Source: Hyphomicrobiales bacterium
GTDB lineage: Bacteria > Pseudomonadota > Alphaproteobacteria > Rhizobiales > Rhizobiaceae
Assembly: GCA_900473805.1 (NCBI GenBank)
Contig: UCMS01000004.1
Coordinates: forward strand, 148,836 to 212,835
Reading direction: 5' to 3'
DNA: 64,000 bases
Positions 1-8,909 of the stretch are shown here, one piece after another. A program made the translations under genes and the position numbers. The first letter of the stretch is position 1, and the number at the start of each line of letters is the position of its first letter. The notes beneath the pieces were generated by a model that was given only the letters and a program-made list of their open reading frames with translations, was not told the origin of the DNA and did no database searches.

Positions 1-239
1 AAGCGCGTCGCAACAAGCTGATCGGGCTCTGGGCCGCCGGCCTGCTCGGCAAGGCCGATGCGGATGCCTACGCCAAGGAAGTGGTCGCTTCGGATTTCGA
101 AGAAGCCGGTGACGAGGACGTCATCCGTAAGTTGAAGGCGGACCTTTCGGCTGGCGGCGTCTCGATCACCGATGAAGAACTGCGTGGGAAGATGGTCGAG
201 TTCCTGGGCCAGGCGATCGAACAGATCCAGAATTCCTGA
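1..239 (+). CDS. DUF1476 family protein, F1Fo-ATPase inhibitor subunit zeta (5' partial)
   Basis: Only the C-terminal 79 residues are present; the reading frame begins at base 3 and stops at 237-239. The fragment carries the RRNKLIGLWAAGLLG helix typical of DUF1476, followed by acidic helices ending in FLGQAIEQIQNS. In alphaproteobacteria this family includes the zeta subunit that binds F1 and blocks reverse ATP hydrolysis by ATP synthase; that role is known from Paracoccus and is inferred here. The full family protein is about 105 residues, so about 25 N-terminal residues lie outside the window. A hairpin terminator follows 26 bases after the stop. Confidence 0.88.
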   Translation, partial: ARRNKLIGLWAAGLLGKADADAYAKEVVASDFEEAGDEDVIRKLKADLSAGGVSITDEELRGKMVEFLGQAIEQIQNS

Positions 240-265
240 TCACCGGAAAAACCATCCGCATCTCG

Positions 266-298
266 ATCCGCCCAGCCTAACCGGCTCGGGCGGATTTT
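266..298 (+). terminator. Intrinsic terminator after the DUF1476 gene
   Basis: An 8-bp stem, ATCCGCCC (266-273) pairing with GGGCGGAT (288-295), is followed by a T run at 295-298 and further T residues. The T tract is on the plus side, so it should end the DUF1476 transcript. The stem also overlaps the last codons and stop of the convergent PAS/GGDEF/EAL gene. Confidence 0.75.
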
Positions 299-2832
299 CT
301 TTGTTCCATCAGCCGCAGCGTCGTGCGTTCGAAATCGCTCGGCCTGGCAAGGCCATACCCCTGCAAGACGTCGCAGCCGAGACGTTTGAGGATGCGGGCG
401 TGCTCCTCGGTTTCAACACCCTCGGCAACCACCTTGATCTTGAGCGAGCGGGCGATCTGGATGATCGACATCACCAGAACGCGCTGCTCTTGGCTTTCGG
501 GCAGGTGCTCAATCAACTGGCGATCGATCTTCAGGGTGCCCGGTTTCAGATTGAGCAAGCCGACTATTGACGCGTGGCCGGTGCCGAAATCATCGATCTC
601 GATGCCGATTGAAAGACGGCGGAGCGTTTCGAGATTGGCGCGGACCACTTCGTCCTGGCGATCGAGGAAGACGCTTTCGAGAAGTTCGAACGATACCTTA
701 CCCGGCTTGATATCGAGTTTTGCCAGGCCTTGCGCGAGGTCGGGGTCATTCAACCGCCGGGCGGAAACATTCACGGAAATCTTGGGCACATCAAGGCCAA
801 GGTTCTTCCAGCGTGCGACATCGGCGAGTGCCTTCTCCAGAATGATGCGGTCGACTTGGCCGATCACGCCGCAGTCTTCGGCAACCGCCAGAAAGCGGTC
901 CGGTCCGAGAAGACCGTGCTCGGGATGTTGCCAACGTGCGAGGCATTCCGCGCCGGTGATCTCGCGCGTGCGAGCGTCGAATTGCAGCTGGTAAAACGGA
1001 ATGATCTCGTCCCGCTCCAGGCCGCGCAGAAGCTCGTCAGACAGCTTGTGCGCATCGACCAGCATGCTGCGGCTTGCCGGCTTGTAGAACTCGTAGCGGT
1101 TCCGCCCGAGGTTCTTCGCATTGTAGAGGGCGATGTCCGCATTCTGCAGGAGCTGGCGGGGATCCACCAAACGGTCGGTCGAATGTGCGATGCCGATGCT
1201 GGCGCCGAATCGGCATTCGTGGCCGTTAAACCAGATCGGCTGGCGCATGCTGTCGATGATGCGTGTTGCAATATCGGATAGCACCGCAGGCGTGCCGGTG
1301 TCGGCGACGAGGAGGACAAATTCATCACCGCCGATGCGGGCAGCAAAGTCGTCCGGGCGGATGCTGTCCTTAAGAATGTGGGCCGCATGCTTCAGCATGG
1401 CGTCGCCTGCGCTGTGACCCAGCGTGTCGTTGATCTGTTTGAACCGATCGAGATCGATATGCAGAATAGCGATGCCTTGCTTGTCGCTTTCGTTCGTGGA
1501 GCGCCAGGCATCGATCCGTTGCTCGAGAAAGCGGCGGTTCGGCAGGCCGGTCAGGTAGTCGTGCAGAGCGGAGTGTTCGGCGGCCAGGCGCGTCCGCTCA
1601 AGCTCTTCGTTCCGCGCTTCGGCCAGAGTTTTCTGGCGTTCCAGCTCTTCGCGCAAGCGCCTGTCTTCGGTCACATCCCAGTTGACGCCGATCATCTTCA
1701 GGCGTCCGTCGTGATCTACATAGGGAAGGCTGTTGGCGCGAATGTAGCGGATGCCGCCATCACGGGCGATGATGCGATAGTCGTCGGTGAACGGTTCGCG
1801 CAGTTCAATTCGTCGGTTGACATTGGCCAGGACACGATCGCGGTCGTCTGGATGCAGCTTCTGCTCCCAGAACTCCCCGATCCTGATTTCGTCGGGTTTG
1901 TCGGCTTCGAAGATCCGACGCATTGCATCATCCCAGACGCTGACGCCGGCTTCGAAATCCGTCTCGAACACGCCGATCCGCGAAATGTCGAGCGCCAGTC
2001 GAAGACGCCGCGACAGACCCTCCTGCCACTCCTCCTGGGCTTTGCGGGCGGTCACATCGGTGTCCGTGCCGGTGATCCGCACGGCGCGACCATGATCGTC
2101 CGTTTCTATGGAGGCGCCGCGGCATTCGATCCAGATATAGTGACCGTCCTTATGACGTTCACGATACTGGAAAGTCAGGTAACCGGGATCGCCAGAATTC
2201 TGCCGCTCGATGCAATGGAGAACATGCTCTCTGTCATGCGGGTGAACCCATTCCAGCCATGCCTCTGTGGTCGGGGGGATGGGATCGTCAGGTCCGAGGC
2301 CGCGGATACGGCGCCAGATCTCCGAATAATAATAGTCGCCGTTCATCCGCTGATCCCAGACGCCGGACGCGGACGAGACGAGAGCAAGGTTCCAACGGCT
2401 CTCCCTGATGGCGAGGTCCGCCATTTCGCTCTTCAAGCGCGTGATGTCTGCGAGTTGCACCAGGACCGTGTCATCGGTGGCTGTGTCTGTCGCGTGAGAG
2501 AGTGAGGCGATGAAATGGCGTGTCGTGGTCCCGCAGGACAGTCGAAGTTCGACCTGCGACGTCTCACCGGCTAACCGAAGTCTCTCAACGGCTGCGTTGA
2601 GAGCGGTGGCGTCATTGGCATCGAGGCAGGTGGCGATCCACCCGGCTTCACTCCCGGTGTCCCCGAATAGGTCGTTGAATGTTAAATTACAGTCGAGGAT
2701 CATGCCCTTGGTGTCGAGCAAAGCCGAGGGCCAGGGAAGGTTCGACAGGGCCAGGCTACGCTTGACGGCGGGGTGTGCAGGGGCTGCAGCGTTGTTGGAC
2801 AAGATCGTACTCTGGACACGGGAGCTGCCCAA
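277..2832 (-). CDS. PAS/GGDEF/EAL cyclic-di-GMP protein
   Basis: An 851-residue predicted bifunctional c-di-GMP enzyme. It has no membrane segment, so it should be a cytoplasmic sensor. Three PAS/PAC units occupy about residues 25-130, 145-262 and 272-392. A GGDEF domain follows (about 420-585, intact GGDEF at 501-505), then an EAL domain (about 595-845). The EAL signature reads ECLARW, keeping the metal-binding Glu; NVSARR, ELLES, DDFGTG and AEGVETEEH are present, so phosphodiesterase activity is plausible. The start is a TTG at 2832 preceded by GGGCGGA; a second TTG lies at 2802. The signal sensed by the PAS domains cannot be read from sequence. Confidence 0.9.
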   Translation of the reverse strand: MGSSRVQSTILSNNAAAPAHPAVKRSLALSNLPWPSALLDTKGMILDCNLTFNDLFGDTGSEAGWIATCLDANDATALNAAVERLRLAGETSQVELRLSCGTTTRHFIASLSHATDTATDDTVLVQLADITRLKSEMADLAIRESRWNLALVSSASGVWDQRMNGDYYYSEIWRRIRGLGPDDPIPPTTEAWLEWVHPHDREHVLHCIERQNSGDPGYLTFQYRERHKDGHYIWIECRGASIETDDHGRAVRITGTDTDVTARKAQEEWQEGLSRRLRLALDISRIGVFETDFEAGVSVWDDAMRRIFEADKPDEIRIGEFWEQKLHPDDRDRVLANVNRRIELREPFTDDYRIIARDGGIRYIRANSLPYVDHDGRLKMIGVNWDVTEDRRLREELERQKTLAEARNEELERTRLAAEHSALHDYLTGLPNRRFLEQRIDAWRSTNESDKQGIAILHIDLDRFKQINDTLGHSAGDAMLKHAAHILKDSIRPDDFAARIGGDEFVLLVADTGTPAVLSDIATRIIDSMRQPIWFNGHECRFGASIGIAHSTDRLVDPRQLLQNADIALYNAKNLGRNRYEFYKPASRSMLVDAHKLSDELLRGLERDEIIPFYQLQFDARTREITGAECLARWQHPEHGLLGPDRFLAVAEDCGVIGQVDRIILEKALADVARWKNLGLDVPKISVNVSARRLNDPDLAQGLAKLDIKPGKVSFELLESVFLDRQDEVVRANLETLRRLSIGIEIDDFGTGHASIVGLLNLKPGTLKIDRQLIEHLPESQEQRVLVMSIIQIARSLKIKVVAEGVETEEHARILKRLGCDVLQGYGLARPSDFERTTLRLMEQRKSARAG

Positions 2833-2935
2833 ATCTTAGTCCGCCCGGCTTAAGAAGCGCTTAACCTGTTCGTCTTGTAGTTTTTCGCCTGCGTCAACCC
2901 GTTGTTAACGTCCGGCACACCAAGTCTCGTTCACG

Positions 2936-3484
2936 TCACAGGCGGCTGAGGAATTGGGCAAACACCATCGTGCCCTCCGGCCACGGGCCGTGACCGGAAT
3001 CGGCATTGATGTGTCCGGACTCTCCCGCATCGATCAGCAGCGAACCCCAGGCATTGGTGATGTCCTCTGCATGCGCGTATTCCCCGAAAGGGTCGTTCCG
3101 GCTGGCAATGGTGATCGTCGGGAAGGGCAGGCGCTCGCGCGGATACGGGCCAAAGGTCATCAGGTGCTTCGGCCTGATTTCCGGATTGGCGACATCGGGC
3201 GGCGCGACGAAGAAAGCGCCGGCCACCTTCTGCTTCATTTCTGGAATCGCATGCACGACGGTGGGGACGCCGAGGGAATGGGCAACAAGAACAACGGGGC
3301 GGGTGGAGGCGTTCACCTCTTCGACCACCCGTGCGACCCAGTCCTCGCGGACCGGTTTCGACCATTCCGCCTGTTCGACGCGCCGCGCCGTCGACAGTTT
3401 CGCCTCCCACCGGCTCTGCCAATGGTCGGGACCGGAATTGGTGTAGCCGGGGACGATCAGGATATCGACATCTGATGCTTTCAT
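2936..3484 (-). CDS. RBBP9/YdeN-family serine hydrolase
   Basis: A 182-residue alpha/beta hydrolase. It opens with DILIVPGYTNSGPDHWQ, the oxyanion-hole region characteristic of RBBP9/YdeN proteins. The nucleophile elbow is VAHSLG (family pattern HSLG), and the conserved Asp and His are in SRNDPFG and SGHINADSGHG. The substrate is unknown; the family includes small esterases and peptidase-like proteins. I chose the ATG at 3484 because residues upstream of it look non-coding and the MKASDVDILIVPG start matches family N-termini. The PAS/GGDEF/EAL gene follows on the same strand 103 bases downstream, so co-transcription is possible. Confidence 0.85.
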   Translation of the reverse strand: MKASDVDILIVPGYTNSGPDHWQSRWEAKLSTARRVEQAEWSKPVREDWVARVVEEVNASTRPVVLVAHSLGVPTVVHAIPEMKQKVAGAFFVAPPDVANPEIRPKHLMTFGPYPRERLPFPTITIASRNDPFGEYAHAEDITNAWGSLLIDAGESGHINADSGHGPWPEGTMVFAQFLSRL

Positions 3485-3807
3485 AGCGCCTATCTGCGTT
3501 TGGCGATGCGTCCCGTCAAGGTTTCGTGTCCCTGGACAGCGAAATAATCCGGCTGAGGAGAGTGCTTTTCCCTGCCTGTCAGCATCACGATGCGGTGCTT
3601 GTAGGCAATCTCCGGGACATCCGGGCGCCGGGGTGGTATCGTGGTTTCGGATGCTCGTGCGAGACGCCGGGCAACCGACAAAGCCGCCAGATTCCGGGGT
3701 TTGAAGCTTCATATCCGGCTGCGGCTTTGAGGGGCATCGGGAGGATGCCCCTTTCGTGCATTTCACTTTGCAGTTTGCAATTCCTGGAAATTCGAGGAGG
3801 AGTGAGA

Positions 3808-4614
3808 ATGTCGACCTTTCATGTTTTGACCGGCCCTGCCGGAATTCTGGAGCGGCCGGATATCCGCCGGATCACGGTGTCCGATGTCTTTGATGCCCTT
3901 GCCGAGGGCTATTCCGACTTTCGCGAGAAGCCGTCCCATTATGCCTTCGTCGCGCTGATCTATCCCCTTGCAGGCGCGATCATGATCGCCTGGAGTGCCG
4001 GTGCCGAGTTGTTGCCGTTGGTCTATCCGCTGCTGACAGGCTTTGCCTTACTTGGCCCTCTTCTCGCGCTCGGCCTGATGGATATCAGCCGCAGACGCGA
4101 GCGGGGCGAGGACGCGAGTTGGGCCGAGGTTCCGGCGATCTTCAAATCGCCCTCCTTGCCTTCGCTGCTGATGATGAGCATCGGCCTGCTCCTCATCTTC
4201 ATGGTCTGGCTGTTCCTGGCGCGTGGTCTCTACGACACGATGATCAGCGACAACCTCGCACCCGGCGTATTCAACTTCATGTCCGGAATTTTGAACCATC
4301 CGAATGCCGTCCCCTTCCTGATCTGGAGCAACGGGCTCGGCTTCTTGCTGGCGTTGGTCGCGCTCGTCGTCAGCATCGTCGCGTTCCCGCTTTTGCTTGA
4401 CCGGGATGTCGGTGCGGTGACGGCGGTCGCGACGTCGATCCGGGCGAGCCTCGCAAATCCGGTGCCGGTTGCCCTCTGGGGATTGTTGGTCGCCGGTCTC
4501 CTGGCCATCGGCATGGCGACGCTCATGGTCGGGCTGGTCGTAATCGTGCCGGTGCTTGGCCACGCCACCTGGCACCTCTATCGCAAGCTGGTGGTGGCGC
4601 GCCCGCGCGTCTGA
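3808..4614 (+). CDS. DUF2189 integral membrane protein
   Basis: A 268-residue inner-membrane protein of the DUF2189 family, function unknown. After a cytoplasmic N-terminus (residues 1-40) there are about six hydrophobic segments in three clusters: about 48-85, 112-138 and 170-260. The first helix pair is followed by a positive MDISRRRERGED loop. The ATG at 3808 is preceded by GAGGAGGAG at ideal spacing, which decides it over upstream in-frame codons. Some relatives are annotated near cytochrome oxidase genes, but nothing beside this copy suggests a pathway. A hairpin follows the stop. Confidence 0.85.
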   Translation: MSTFHVLTGPAGILERPDIRRITVSDVFDALAEGYSDFREKPSHYAFVALIYPLAGAIMIAWSAGAELLPLVYPLLTGFALLGPLLALGLMDISRRRERGEDASWAEVPAIFKSPSLPSLLMMSIGLLLIFMVWLFLARGLYDTMISDNLAPGVFNFMSGILNHPNAVPFLIWSNGLGFLLALVALVVSIVAFPLLLDRDVGAVTAVATSIRASLANPVPVALWGLLVAGLLAIGMATLMVGLVVIVPVLGHATWHLYRKLVVARPRV

Positions 4615-4628
4615 CCCATCCATACAAC

Positions 4629-4654
4629 AAGGCCCGACGTTACCGCCGGGCCTT
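4629..4654. terminator. Hairpin between convergent DUF2189 and purB genes
   Basis: AAGGCCCG (4629-4636) pairs with CGGGCCTT (4647-4654) around a 10-base loop. Neither side has a good U tract, so this may be a weak terminator serving one or both convergent genes. Confidence 0.5.
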
Positions 4655-4679
4655 GCATGGTCGTTCCTAGGGACTGGCC

Positions 4680-5981
4680 TCAGGCGAACACGCGCTTGAA
4701 GATCGTATCGACGTGTTTGGTGTGATAGCCGAGATCGAATTTCTCGCGGATCTCTTCTTCGGAGAGTGCCGCGCGAACTTCCGCGTCGCCGAGCAGTTCT
4801 TCGAGGAAATCGGCGCCCTTTTCCCAGACCTTCATCGCGTTGCGCTGGACCAGACGGTAACTGTCCTCGCGCGAAACGCCGGCCTGCGTCAGCGCCAAAA
4901 GCACGCGCTGGCTCATCACCAGGCCCTTGAACTTGTTCATGTTCTTCAACATGTTTTCGGGGTAGATCACCAGCTTCTCGATGACGCCGGCCAAACGGTT
5001 CAGCGCGAAATCAAGGGTGATCGTCGTATCAGGCCCGATAGCGCGCTCGACGCTAGAATGGCTGATATCGCGCTCATGCCAGAGGGCCACGTTTTCGAGC
5101 GCCGGGGTCACCGACATGCGCACGAGGCGGGCAAGGCCGGTCAGGTTTTCCGTCAGAACGGGGTTGCGCTTGTGCGGCATGGCCGACGAGCCCTTCTGGC
5201 CGGGCGAGAAGAATTCTTCGGCCTCCAGCACTTCCGTGCGCTGCATGTGGCGGATTTCGATGGCGACGTTTTCAATGGACGAGGCGATAACACCGAGCGT
5301 GGCAAAGAACATCGCGTGGCGGTCGCGCGGGATGACCTGCGTCGAGATCGGCTCGGCGACAAGGCCGAGCTTTTCGCAGACATGTTCTTCGACGCGCGGG
5401 TCGATATTGGCAAAGGTGCCGACGGCGCCGGAGATTGCGCCGGTCGCAATCTCTGCACGAGCATTGACGAGGCGCGTGCGGTTCCGCGCCATCTCGGCAT
5501 AGAAGCGGGCGAAGGTCAGGCCCATGGTCGTCGGTTCGGCGTGAATGCCATGACTGCGGCCGATACGAACAGTGTCCTTGTGCTCGAAGGCGCGGGCCTT
5601 GAGGGCCGCCAGCACGCGGTCCAGGTCGGCGAGCAGGATGTCGGCGGCGCGCACGAGCTGGATGTTCAGCGTCGTGTCCAGAACGTCGGACGAGGTCATG
5701 CCCTGATGGACGAAGCGGCTGTCAGGGCCGATGAACTCGGCGAGATGGGTGAGGAATGCGATGACGTCGTGCTTGGTCACTGCTTCGATTTCGTCGATGC
5801 GGGCAACGTCGAATTCTGCCGCGCCACCCTTCTCCCAAATCATCCGGGCGGACTCCTTCGGGATCACGCCGAGTTCGGCAAGGGCGTCGCAGGCATGGGC
5901 CTCGATCTCGAACCAGATGCGGAACTTGGTTTCGGGGGACCAGATGGCGACCATTTCCGGCCGGGAGTAACGCGGGATCAT
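4680..5981 (-). CDS. purB: Adenylosuccinate lyase
   Basis: A 433-residue cytosolic enzyme that removes fumarate from SAICAR and from adenylosuccinate in purine synthesis. The fumarase/aspartase superfamily signature is intact at GSSAMPHKRNP, which holds the mobile-loop catalytic Ser. The TSSDVLDT and GRSHGIHAEPTT segments carry the other substrate-binding and catalytic residues. The length matches the short bacterial PurB class. The ATG at 5981 begins MIPRYSRPEMVAIW, a standard N-terminus. The gene lies 61 bases downstream of a small membrane-protein gene on the same strand. Confidence 0.97.
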   Translation of the reverse strand: MIPRYSRPEMVAIWSPETKFRIWFEIEAHACDALAELGVIPKESARMIWEKGGAAEFDVARIDEIEAVTKHDVIAFLTHLAEFIGPDSRFVHQGMTSSDVLDTTLNIQLVRAADILLADLDRVLAALKARAFEHKDTVRIGRSHGIHAEPTTMGLTFARFYAEMARNRTRLVNARAEIATGAISGAVGTFANIDPRVEEHVCEKLGLVAEPISTQVIPRDRHAMFFATLGVIASSIENVAIEIRHMQRTEVLEAEEFFSPGQKGSSAMPHKRNPVLTENLTGLARLVRMSVTPALENVALWHERDISHSSVERAIGPDTTITLDFALNRLAGVIEKLVIYPENMLKNMNKFKGLVMSQRVLLALTQAGVSREDSYRLVQRNAMKVWEKGADFLEELLGDAEVRAALSEEEIREKFDLGYHTKHVDTIFKRVFA

Positions 5982-6042
5982 CGGGCTCGTCTTTCGTTGG
6001 AACGGAATTTCTGGCCCCCCTTAGCAAAGTGGGGCGGCAAGC

Positions 6043-6525
6043 TCAACGGCTGCGGCGGGCCATGATGACGGCGAGCAGCAGCAAAATCAGGAAGGCCGTT
6101 GGGAGGAAGTGCCGTAGACCGAGCACGGCGAACTGGTAGAGCGCCGAAGCGGAGGTGAAGACAAACTGGTAGACCCAGATGCGGGACGGGAAGGGTGCGT
6201 GCCAATGAGCGTAGAAGAACCGGTATTGCAGAGCAAACAAGCCGGCCGTTGCGGCCATGGTCGCGAGCCCGAGGAGGAGGAACCAGGCCGCGAAGATCTT
6301 CGGCGCCTCCTGCCCATCAGCGCTGACCTGTACCAGCGGAAGTGCGACCAGCCAGCCGAGCATGCCGCCTCCCGCATAGATGGCGGCAAGAGCCATATCG
6401 TGGCTGCCGCTTGCGCGTCCGAAGACATGGATGGAAAGCAGAAAGCACAAGGCCATGGTCAGGCCCCAAGCCAGCGCGCCGAGGCTCCACAAAGACAGGG
6501 ACGGGAGCCGCAGGCGCCGGGTCAA
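6043..6525 (-). CDS. Small conserved four-helix membrane protein
   Basis: About 160 residues with four predicted transmembrane segments, near residues 8-28, 36-60, 70-95 and 118-155, ending in a basic ARRSR tail. I do not recognise a named family. I placed the start at a TTG (6525) whose TTGA overlaps the stop of the DUF2259 gene upstream, giving translational coupling; longer frames to 6618 would run deep into that gene. It is the third gene of an rpe-DUF2259-membrane-protein unit. No function should be assumed. Confidence 0.6.
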   Translation of the reverse strand: MTRRLRLPSLSLWSLGALAWGLTMALCFLLSIHVFGRASGSHDMALAAIYAGGGMLGWLVALPLVQVSADGQEAPKIFAAWFLLLGLATMAATAGLFALQYRFFYAHWHAPFPSRIWVYQFVFTSASALYQFAVLGLRHFLPTAFLILLLLAVIMARRSR

Positions 6526-7241
6526 GGTTTCACCGGAATGGCGAGCCAGCGCAGATTGCTGCCTTCGAAGCCGAGCGAAACGACCTGGACCATGACCATG
6601 TGCGGCGCCTGAGACCACGGCCCCGGTGTGACGACACCGCCGATCGCATAGGCGCTCGGACAGTTGCGGCTCTTCGGCACGCTTTTGTCCCGGTAGGCCT
6701 CCCGTTTTGCGTCGGGTCTGGCGTCATCAGCGATGAACAGCGCGAATCCGCCAACGTTGACATTCATCTTGCCGCAGAGTTCCGCGCCCTTGGCATCGAA
6801 TTGCTGCAGAGACAGCCGATAGACCCCGTCCGAAACGTAGAAACTCGGGAAGGCCTGGTACCGCAACTCGTGCGGCTTTTCTGTGAGTTCGCCAATCGGG
6901 GAGAAGGCGACGAGATGGCCCGGATCATCACCGATCTTTCGGGCCTCGAGCAGTGCCTTCGCCTGGCCAAGGCTCTTTCGTCTTGCTTCGCCGATAGATG
7001 CCTCTTCCCGGCGGATGAGAACGTTGATCGGCGCACCCTCGACATAGGTGTCGGTGGCGGTGTCGATGATCTGTATCTCCGCGTAGGGAAATCCCGATCC
7101 ATCCTGTTCGCCAAACTGCTCGAAGGCGAAAAACCGCCCGTCCGGCGAAAAACCCAGCGGCCGCATCTCCGCCACATCACCAGCGCTCGCGGAGAAGGCC
7201 GCGAGGAGCAGGCTGATTGCGGCAAAGAACGATGCCTTCAC
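6522..7241 (-). CDS. DUF2259 secreted protein
   Basis: A 239-residue exported protein of the DUF2259 family. It has a clear Sec signal peptide (residues 1-20, cleaving after AFSASA), then the family opening GDVAEMRPLGFSPDGRFFAF, which resembles a beta-propeller or TolB-like strand motif. Four Cys are absent from the first half and two (in ELCGK and RNCPS) lie in the second, possibly forming a periplasmic disulfide. The GTG start at 7241 overlaps the rpe stop by four bases (GTGA). The role is unknown; the coupling to rpe is common in rhizobia but does not explain it. Confidence 0.78.
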   Translation of the reverse strand: MKASFFAAISLLLAAFSASAGDVAEMRPLGFSPDGRFFAFEQFGEQDGSGFPYAEIQIIDTATDTYVEGAPINVLIRREEASIGEARRKSLGQAKALLEARKIGDDPGHLVAFSPIGELTEKPHELRYQAFPSFYVSDGVYRLSLQQFDAKGAELCGKMNVNVGGFALFIADDARPDAKREAYRDKSVPKSRNCPSAYAIGGVVTPGPWSQAPHMVMVQVVSLGFEGSNLRWLAIPVKP

Positions 7242-7915
7242 CGGCGCCCTCCTTCGGCAGCCGTGCGCAGGGCGTCGACCGTCTTGCGGTAGTCGTCAAC
7301 GCCCTTGCCCTTGAAGATGGCCGAACCCGCGACCAGCGCATTGGCCCCAGCCTCTGTGATTTCGGCGGCATTGTCGGCCGTGACCCCGCCATCCACCTCC
7401 AGATGGATGGGGCGGTTGCCGATCATCGCATGGGCCTTGGCGATTTTGTCTGTCATGGCCGGAATGTATTTCTGGCCGCCGAAGCCGGGATTGACGCTCA
7501 TGATCAGGATCAGATCGAGATCATCCATAACATGCTCGATGGCCGAGAGCGGCGTGGCCGGGTTCAGCGAGACGCCGGCCTTCTTGCCGAGCGCCCGAAT
7601 GGTCTGCAGCGAGCGGTGAAGATGCGGTCCGGCTTCCGCATGCACCGTGATGATGTCGCAGCCGGCATCGGCGAAAGCGGCGAGATAGGGATCGGCCGGC
7701 GCGATCATCAAATGGCAGTCGAAGACCGCCTTCGTGTAAGGACGCAGCGCCTTGATGATCGCCGGGCCGAAAGAAATGTTCGGCACGAAGTGGCCGTCCA
7801 TCACATCCAGATGCACCCATTCGGCGCCAGCCTCAACGACATCGGAGACTTCCTGGCCGAGGCGGGAAAAGTCGGCGGCGAGAATGGAGGGCGAAATCAG
7901 CAGGGGGCGTGTCAT
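7238..7915 (-). CDS. rpe: Ribulose-phosphate 3-epimerase
   Basis: A 225-residue TIM-barrel enzyme that interconverts ribulose-5-phosphate and xylulose-5-phosphate in the pentose phosphate pathway. The metal-binding HLDVMDGHFVPN segment (His35, Asp37), the DCHLMI strand with the second metal His, SVNPGFGGQ and the phosphate-binding VAGSAIF loop are all present. The ATG at 7915 is preceded by GAGGAA at about six bases, favouring it over longer frames. It heads a minus-strand unit with DUF2259 and a membrane protein. gnd, also a pentose phosphate gene, lies far away at 49.5 kb. Confidence 0.96.
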   Translation of the reverse strand: MTRPLLISPSILAADFSRLGQEVSDVVEAGAEWVHLDVMDGHFVPNISFGPAIIKALRPYTKAVFDCHLMIAPADPYLAAFADAGCDIITVHAEAGPHLHRSLQTIRALGKKAGVSLNPATPLSAIEHVMDDLDLILIMSVNPGFGGQKYIPAMTDKIAKAHAMIGNRPIHLEVDGGVTADNAAEITEAGANALVAGSAIFKGKGVDDYRKTVDALRTAAEGGRR

Positions 7916-8125
7916 GGGCTGTTCCTCGGCAGCGCGACCGCATGGCGGCCGGTGTTTGCCGGTTTCCGATGCATGCAGCCTGATGGCAGTCGTTGGACGT
8001 CCGCATAGCATCGGCGGTCTTCTGCGGCAACCATGCCTTGGGATGAGACGCATCGGCGCTTGACGGCTCCTGTTTCGGCGTCCATCCCTCTGGCCATACA
8101 GCAAGCTGAAGTCTGGGAGGACGAC

Positions 8126-8890
8126 ATGGCCAAATTCGCAATCATCACCGGCGGCAGCTCCGGTATCGGTCGGCATCTCGTCTCGTCCTTCGTCAAGGCC
8201 GGCTATGACGTCGCCTTCACCCATCTCGGCCAGCCGGATCAGGCAGCAGCCGTTGAAGCGGAGGCGGCGGCCCTCGGCGGACGCGCGATCGGCCGCGAAT
8301 GCGAGGTGGCCGGAGCTGCCGCGATCGAGGTCTTTCTTGACGAGGTAATCGCCTGGGCTGGTCAGGCGCCGGACGTGCTGATCAACAATGCCGGCATCCA
8401 GACCTGGGCCTCGTTGCTCGAACTGTCCGAAGAGCGTTGGGACGCCGTGATCAGCACCAATCTCAAGGGCACGTTCCTCAACACCCAGCGGGTGGCGCGC
8501 CGCATGGTGGCGTCGGGCAAGGCCGGCTCGATCGTCAATCTCGGCTCTGGCTGCAACAAGCTCGCCTTCCCGAAACTGGTCGACTACACGGCCTCAAAGG
8601 GCGGGATCGAACAGCTGACGAAAGTATCCGCCGTCGAACTCGGCCCGAAGGGCATCCGGGTCAACTGTATTGCGCCGGGGGCGATCGAAACGGCAAGGAC
8701 TCAAGCCGAAGCGCCCGACTATGCCAAGACCTGGGGTGACGTGACGCCGCTCCGGCGCGTCGGCACGCCAGACGACATCGCCGGGCCCGTTCTGTTCTTA
8801 TGCTCCGAACAGGCGTCTTTTGTCACCGGACAGACCATCTGGGTCGACGGCGGTGTGTTCACGCAGGCCTTCTGGCCCTATCGCGACTGA
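8126..8890 (+). CDS. SDR-family oxidoreductase (glucose dehydrogenase-like)
   Basis: A 254-residue classical short-chain dehydrogenase. It has the cofactor motif TGGSSGIG (residues 8-15), the structural NNAG, a catalytic Ser in NLGSGC and YTASK for the Tyr-Lys pair, ending with the usual VDGG near the C-terminus. NADP preference is not certain from the beta2 loop. Substrate is unknown; similar proteins are labelled glucose 1-dehydrogenase or 3-ketoacyl reductase. The ATG at 8126 follows GGGAGG. It is a single gene, divergent from rpe and convergent with a binding-protein gene 19 bases away. Confidence 0.88.
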   Translation: MAKFAIITGGSSGIGRHLVSSFVKAGYDVAFTHLGQPDQAAAVEAEAAALGGRAIGRECEVAGAAAIEVFLDEVIAWAGQAPDVLINNAGIQTWASLLELSEERWDAVISTNLKGTFLNTQRVARRMVASGKAGSIVNLGSGCNKLAFPKLVDYTASKGGIEQLTKVSAVELGPKGIRVNCIAPGAIETARTQAEAPDYAKTWGDVTPLRRVGTPDDIAGPVLFLCSEQASFVTGQTIWVDGGVFTQAFWPYRD

Positions 8891-8909
8891 GGGGGTGGTC
8901 CTGGTGGCC

